A DNA stretch of 64,000 nt, taken from positions 31,022,723-31,086,722 of the forward strand of contig CM075103.1 of NCBI GenBank assembly GCA_037576195.1, read 5' to 3'. Shown here piece by piece: positions 59,745 through 64,000 of the stretch. Source of the stretch: Phytoseiulus persimilis. Its lineage: Eukaryota > Arthropoda > Arachnida > Mesostigmata > Phytoseiidae. The position numbers were made by a program, and so were the translations under genes. Positions within the stretch are counted from its first letter, which is position 1. Each line of letters opens with the position of its first letter. The notes beneath the pieces were generated by a model. That model saw nothing but the letters and a program-made list of their open reading frames with translations, was not told the DNA's origin and did no database searches.

Positions 59745-60966
59745 CTATCGAGCCCAACGTATACATGTATGACCAAGTAGGTTGTTTCAAAAGACTCACG
59801 ATTCGCAGCGGCCGGCTCAGATCTGCGGAAAGGGAGAGAGAGAAAACATTGAGAAGCGATCGTAACTCAGAGGGATTGTTCTAGGATAGGTGGAATCGTC
59901 GACCTAGATGTGTGACAACGCCGTTTTGTTCAATCATATGAGGATGTCCTCTCATGGGACGAACGTGAATCGCCTCCCACTGTCGCTGTATCCAAAGTAA
60001 TCCTCCGGAGTGAATAACGGATTAATATCCTATCGATCGATTTCGGATGGTGGATCTGTTCTCTCGCGCTAACACAGATACTGCGGGGAACGAGACCCGA
60101 ATGTGGACGAAAGTGAACTGGGGAGGATCACTTAGAGAGTTCTTTCGTGACTTCACAGTGGAACAGAATCCATCCGGAATTCCAGTTAGGGTTCCGCGGA
60201 CTAGAGAGATATTCCGCATAACCCAGAGGCCAGAACTCTGGTTATTCCTTGGCAAGAGTCGCTCCGAGGTGCTATAAGGGTACGGATCGATGGATAACCG
60301 TGAGACCGCCGAGCTTCTCCATGAATCGACGCAGCTCCCGACGAAAGAACCAGTCATTCTCCCTCAGCGATCTGTGGTTCAGCTCTTTCGCCACGAGAAA
60401 ACGGAATCCGGCCTCTCATTCGAAGTACCCAGGAAGCGTTGCCCTCATTCCGTTCTGCTCGGCGAATCCGGGCATCTTCTCGAGCGTGAAACTGAGTTGA
60501 CGATGAGCTGAGGCCAACTATTGGTTCCCTCTTTCGCGGCCCATTCCGTCTGACGAGGCGGCAATACAGCCTAACGAATGGGAGCCTAACTCAGTCTGTT
60601 TGGAAGCATCTATTTGAGGGATGTTCAACCGACCTTCGTTCGAGAAATTTTCCATCGATGACTTCGACGTGGTTCTTTGTGACGAGATCGATCTCGGTGG
60701 CTTTCCCCCTCCTTGATCCACGATTACAGTGAATTGTTGCGAACGGTTCCCAAACTGAAAGCAATTGATGAATCCATGATCCCATCCGTGCTACTCGTCA
60801 ATGATAACAGAATATCCTAACTGCGTCCTGTACGAACCATGATTGTTCTTGGGATCGGCAGGAGCAATGAGTCGATACCTGTAAATCAACAATTGGTGAA
60901 AACACCGATCATTCCGTGAAGCGCGACCACATCTTCATCCCCGTTCCCCCCACTCTTGGTCCACGG

Positions 60967-61199
60967 TTAACTTCTTCTCGCCTGAATTACATTAACTACT
61001 AAAAGCCAAAGAGGAAAGCTGTGTCGATTCAACTGACTCTGAGATCTCCTTATTTTTTCGGCGAGGTACTCTAGTTGAGCGCGCGAATACCATTCCACGG
61101 GCACCACAGCTTCCAGCGGGAAGATGTGATTGTAGCAGGGTCGGCCTCGGTTCGCACCTCGAGATTCAGGCTCATCGCCCATCGCACCCGCAGGTTCTA
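60967..61199 (-). CDS. Candidate exon of an unrecognised gene
   Basis: A minus-strand frame opens just after a good acceptor (TCCTTTAG) at about 61199 and reads GDEPESRGANRGRPCYNHIF, EAVVPVEWYSRAQLEYLAEK, then NRHSFPLWLLVVNVIQARRS and a stop. It looks like a genuine C-terminal exon but has no known domain. It could be the last exon of the gene at 61438-62107, if that gene splices out its own stop, or a separate gene. Confidence 0.3.
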
Positions 61200-61437
61200 A
61201 AGGACAAATGAAAGTTACAAAGAGTACGCAACTCTCGTATCTCTACAGTTCGTCGCCATTCTAGGTTCAGGTCCGTCGATGTAGAATCGGCTGACGATTC
61301 TTGCGGAATCATTCGTCTTCGATACGGGAGCGCGATTGAGTTCTCCCTGGATTTTAGAAGCTTGAATTTTCCCCTCGCGCCTTATCAACGACTGCAGTGG
61401 AGCTCCGTCAGTGACTCGACTCCGAAATGGTCACACC

Positions 61438-62107
61438 TCAAACTTCCGCAAACAAAAGATCCCCGGCTGCCACTTGTTGCGTCGAGAGTAACGATTTCGT
61501 AATGTATCCAATCGTAAATACAAGGCTCGAAGGATCTGAACGGATATGGTCCTGAAATTTACTGCGGAACTGGATGCGAGCTGTGCCGTCGAGGAATCCA
61601 GCCTCCGTGGTGCGTTGAGTTACGGTACAGTAAACGACACCCGGATTTGAGCAGGACCTCATACCGGAGAAAAACTCATGAAGCTGCCGCAAGAACATGT
61701 TTTCCCTGATCTCTTCTCCTGATGATATCATGACCCACGTCCCACTGTCCAGGAGTGGCGTGATACTCCACGCGAAAACATTCAGAAATCTATCATATGC
61801 CTGTTCCGTCAAGTTTCTCGAGACGCTCTGATATTCGAACGCGAATCCGTAACTATTCGTATCGCTTGATAGAAGCACATCGCTCCTGGAGCTTCGGTAT
61901 ACGGACGGAGCTCAGTGCAATGATAGCGACAGAAGATAAGAGCTCGCGCAGAGGAATCGGATTCATTGGATACACCGGAAACGTCTGGCATGCTGTCCGA
62001 TCGAAAGTTTAGTGAAAACATACTCACCAGTCACCAGCGTTGTCGAGGGCGCTGCTGAACGGGAGTGGCGCTTTGTCGGCACATGGGTCAAGCTGTTGAG
62101 CTTGCTG
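61438..62107 (-). CDS. Unrecognised gene, two phase-matched exons
   Basis: Exons 62028-62107 and 61438-61885 join with a split tryptophan codon (TG|G). The acceptors read CTGATCTGCAG and AGCTCCAG, the donor TG|GTGAGT. The protein reads QQAQQLDPCADKAPLPFSSA, then SDVLLSSDTNSYGFAFEYQS, FLNVFAWSITPLLDSGTWVM, MRSCSNPGVVYCTVTQR, and SDPSSLVFTIGYITKSLL to a stop. It looks like a mixed alpha/beta soluble domain; I do not recognise the family. The 5' end continues upstream. It lies in the same orientation as the large gene at 56.5-59.7 kb. Confidence 0.45.
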
Positions 62108-64000
62108 CTGCAGATCAGCGGTAAGGTGTTCCGGACGCCAAGCGGTATATACAGGAGGACTTCCGGCACCCACACGGATCTTTTCAACACCACCTTGTTC
62201 TGCGCTGGGCTCAATGAGCTACTTCTCTTAGTATGAACGCATCTTTAGGAGGCACCCTCTCTCAATATGCTCATCGAGTCGAGAGGCCTGTTACCGATGT
62301 GATCGCAGACGACCGGAACTGGTGATTTCAAGGAGAGTGGACGTCAACCTCTGAAAGTTCGTTCGCAGATGTTCCACTTCTCAATTGATTATCCATCAGA
62401 GATTCTCGAACTTTTCTGATCTAACAGCGCCTCTACGGAGCGAGCAGAAGATTCTTCACGGCGCTGAAAGAGAGAGGGTCCAAAGATCGAAACCCTCTCC
62501 CACGAGTCTTGGCGCTACGCTGCGGCTTTGCCTGAGGAAGAGTAACATTTCGCAATCGGGTCCTCGACGGCGGGGGGCGCTCGCGCTCTCCAAGATGAAG
62601 CTGAATCGATACATATGGAATCTAGAAATCAAGGAGTCTTGGCTTCTCAGAATCTGATATCTCTTCTGGACCAGTTCTTGTTAGGGTTTGCAAAAGCCCG
62701 TCCTCTCAGGCCCGCAACTGCCGCGTCTGGACTGCGGGCTCAAATCCGTGAGCTCAACCGCAAAAGTCCACGGATTAACTATCATAACTATAACTATTCA
62801 GATAACTATTATCAAACTCCGTTAACTATTAGCTATAGTCGAGATTCCCGAGGTCGAGTTCCATAGCCCGCAGCGAAGCCGCGGGCTGAAACCCGCGGTT
62901 TTCATTTGCGGGCTCTCTGGTGCGGTTTCCCGCAAAATCCATCGGCCGCTGAATGAGTTCGACAGCTTGGCGATAACCTCCAACTTGTAATTACTCGTTG
63001 ATAATTGAAAACCCGCTTCCACGCGCACGCAAGTTCACAAATCATTCCAGATAACGGCAGCCCATCGCCGCCAAGAACAGTAACCACAACAAAGATCCAG
63101 GTTCTTCGGAGAAACGATCAACGCCAATAGCAGAAGTTTATCTGATTCACCAACCCATGTCAGAAATTCCGATTTTGTGGACTCATCAGCCTCGGAGGGT
63201 GTGTCCCACAAGAGGCGAAACCACTCTATTCTGGAATTGATGTTATGATCCCAAGCGATACGTGACCACACGGGGTTCTGAACTTCGCGGGCTGAACTTC
63301 GCGTCGAGAATGGAGCCCGCAAACGAATGTTCCATGACTTTTTTATCAGGATGAGCAGCGTACGAAGAGGGGGCCGGAAGGGCTCTGCCTCCATCTTCTT
63401 CCTGGAAGATCCTTGGTGTCCATGGATGGATTGTGTTTCAAGTCGGTCCAACCAGAATGGAACTACGTGATAGGAAATGTATCGTCGTCGCCCTTCTGCA
63501 TCTCTTATTAATCATGTCATCATGGCGATTCGGCCCTCCCGCGGGAAAGAAACTCTTCGTACGCCCCCGTCCGGATCAGCAATTGAAGACTGGAGGAGCT
63601 TACTTGCACGGGTGATCGGCATCTGACACAGAGAGATCTGCCTCGCATCGATTCTTTTCTCATAATGTCAAAGTCGTTCTTTATCTTGAGTGAGAAATTG
63701 ACGAGGCCTCTGCGACGACTCCACCGAGGGAACGCGAGCTTGTCGACGTTCTCACGCGCCCGATATAAATTTTTCGACTCCACAAGTCTTCGCTTCCAGG
63801 TGTCCTGACCGGAGCGCCCAAACTCCAGCGTCAAAACTGGCTGTTGACGACATCAGAACTCGTCTTCCGCAAGTGCTGATGATGCCCAGGCTCTCCGCGC
63901 GGAACCATTCCCCTCTCCCAGTCAATGACCTTGGAATCCGATGCTCAGGCAAGTTCACGTTTATTCACTCGGGTTGATGATCGATGTTCGACGTCAAAGG
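62108..64000. other. Right end, no confident gene
   Basis: A minus-strand frame of 138 codons (63035-63451) reads protein-like in places (NPVWSRIAWDHNINSRIEWF, SEFLTWVGESDKLLLLALIV) but has no recognised domain. Between about 62700 and 63320 the words GCGGGCT and AGCCCGC recur seven times or so in both orientations around an AT-rich core of TAACTAT repeats. Confidence 0.35.
62700..62916. repeat. Possible MITE-like structure with GCGGGC-type ends and TAACTAT core
   Basis: The left end reads GGCCCGCAAC and the right end TTTGCGGGCTC, which are partial inverted repeats. Inside are further GCGGGCT copies, a CCGCGGG/CCCGCGG hairpin near 62879-62898 and an AT-rich centre of repeated TAACTAT. No clean target duplication was seen. 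Similar GCGGGCT/AGCCCGC words occur again near 63285-63318. Confidence 0.4.

Noticed and set aside
1-64000. LTR retroelements, LINE reverse transcriptases, Polintons and CRISPR arrays
   Set aside because: I saw no reverse-transcriptase or integrase motifs, no paired long terminal repeats, no capsid-like frames and no regularly spaced array of identical repeats.

Overview
The window looks like nuclear DNA from an arthropod, most probably a chelicerate (mite or tick). The genes are split by GT-AG introns, many of them only 50-150 bases long and some about 2 kb. The proteins I can name are animal proteins: arrestin, SNW1/SKIP, the catalytic-subunit family of PAF acetylhydrolase Ib, ribosomal protein L35 and an SLC17 transporter. 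The taxonomic guess is inference, because no marker gene is present. I rebuilt exons by hand from open frames, splice sites and codon phase. Where the phases of successive exons agree, the model is strong even if the protein is unknown.

Layout. Bases 1-13.5 kb hold no gene I can support. An arrestin gene runs rightward from 13.56 to 24.2 kb (the first coding exon was not found). From 24.2 to 30.9 kb there is one possible NIDO-domain exon and a tRNA-derived SINE with a perfect 15-base target duplication. SNW1 is complete on the minus strand (30.90-34.37 kb, nine exons), with YY1-like motifs upstream. At 37.9-40.0 kb a minus-strand gene encodes an unrecognised single-pass membrane protein with 11-residue cytoplasmic repeats. 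At 42.5-44.05 kb lie fragments of an unrecognised minus-strand gene and a 60-base inverted repeat carrying two YY1-like motifs.

A complete PAF-AH Ib alpha-like gene (44.23-45.94 kb, plus) has lost the catalytic serine. A hAT-type MITE (47.07-47.29 kb) separates it from RPL35 (47.8-49.6 kb, plus). RPL35 converges with an SLC17-type transporter gene (50.53-52.65 kb, minus). The right end (56.5-62.1 kb, minus) holds two multi-exon genes whose exon phases agree but whose proteins I do not recognise.

The most interesting part is intron 1 of RPL35. It contains two families of tandemly duplicated units about 200 bases apart. One family folds like a box H/ACA snoRNA, with hairpin, H box, hairpin and ACA plus three bases. 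Its two copies differ by a compensatory base-pair change in a hairpin stem. Ribosomal-protein introns are typical snoRNA hosts, so this intron is probably a small snoRNA cluster.
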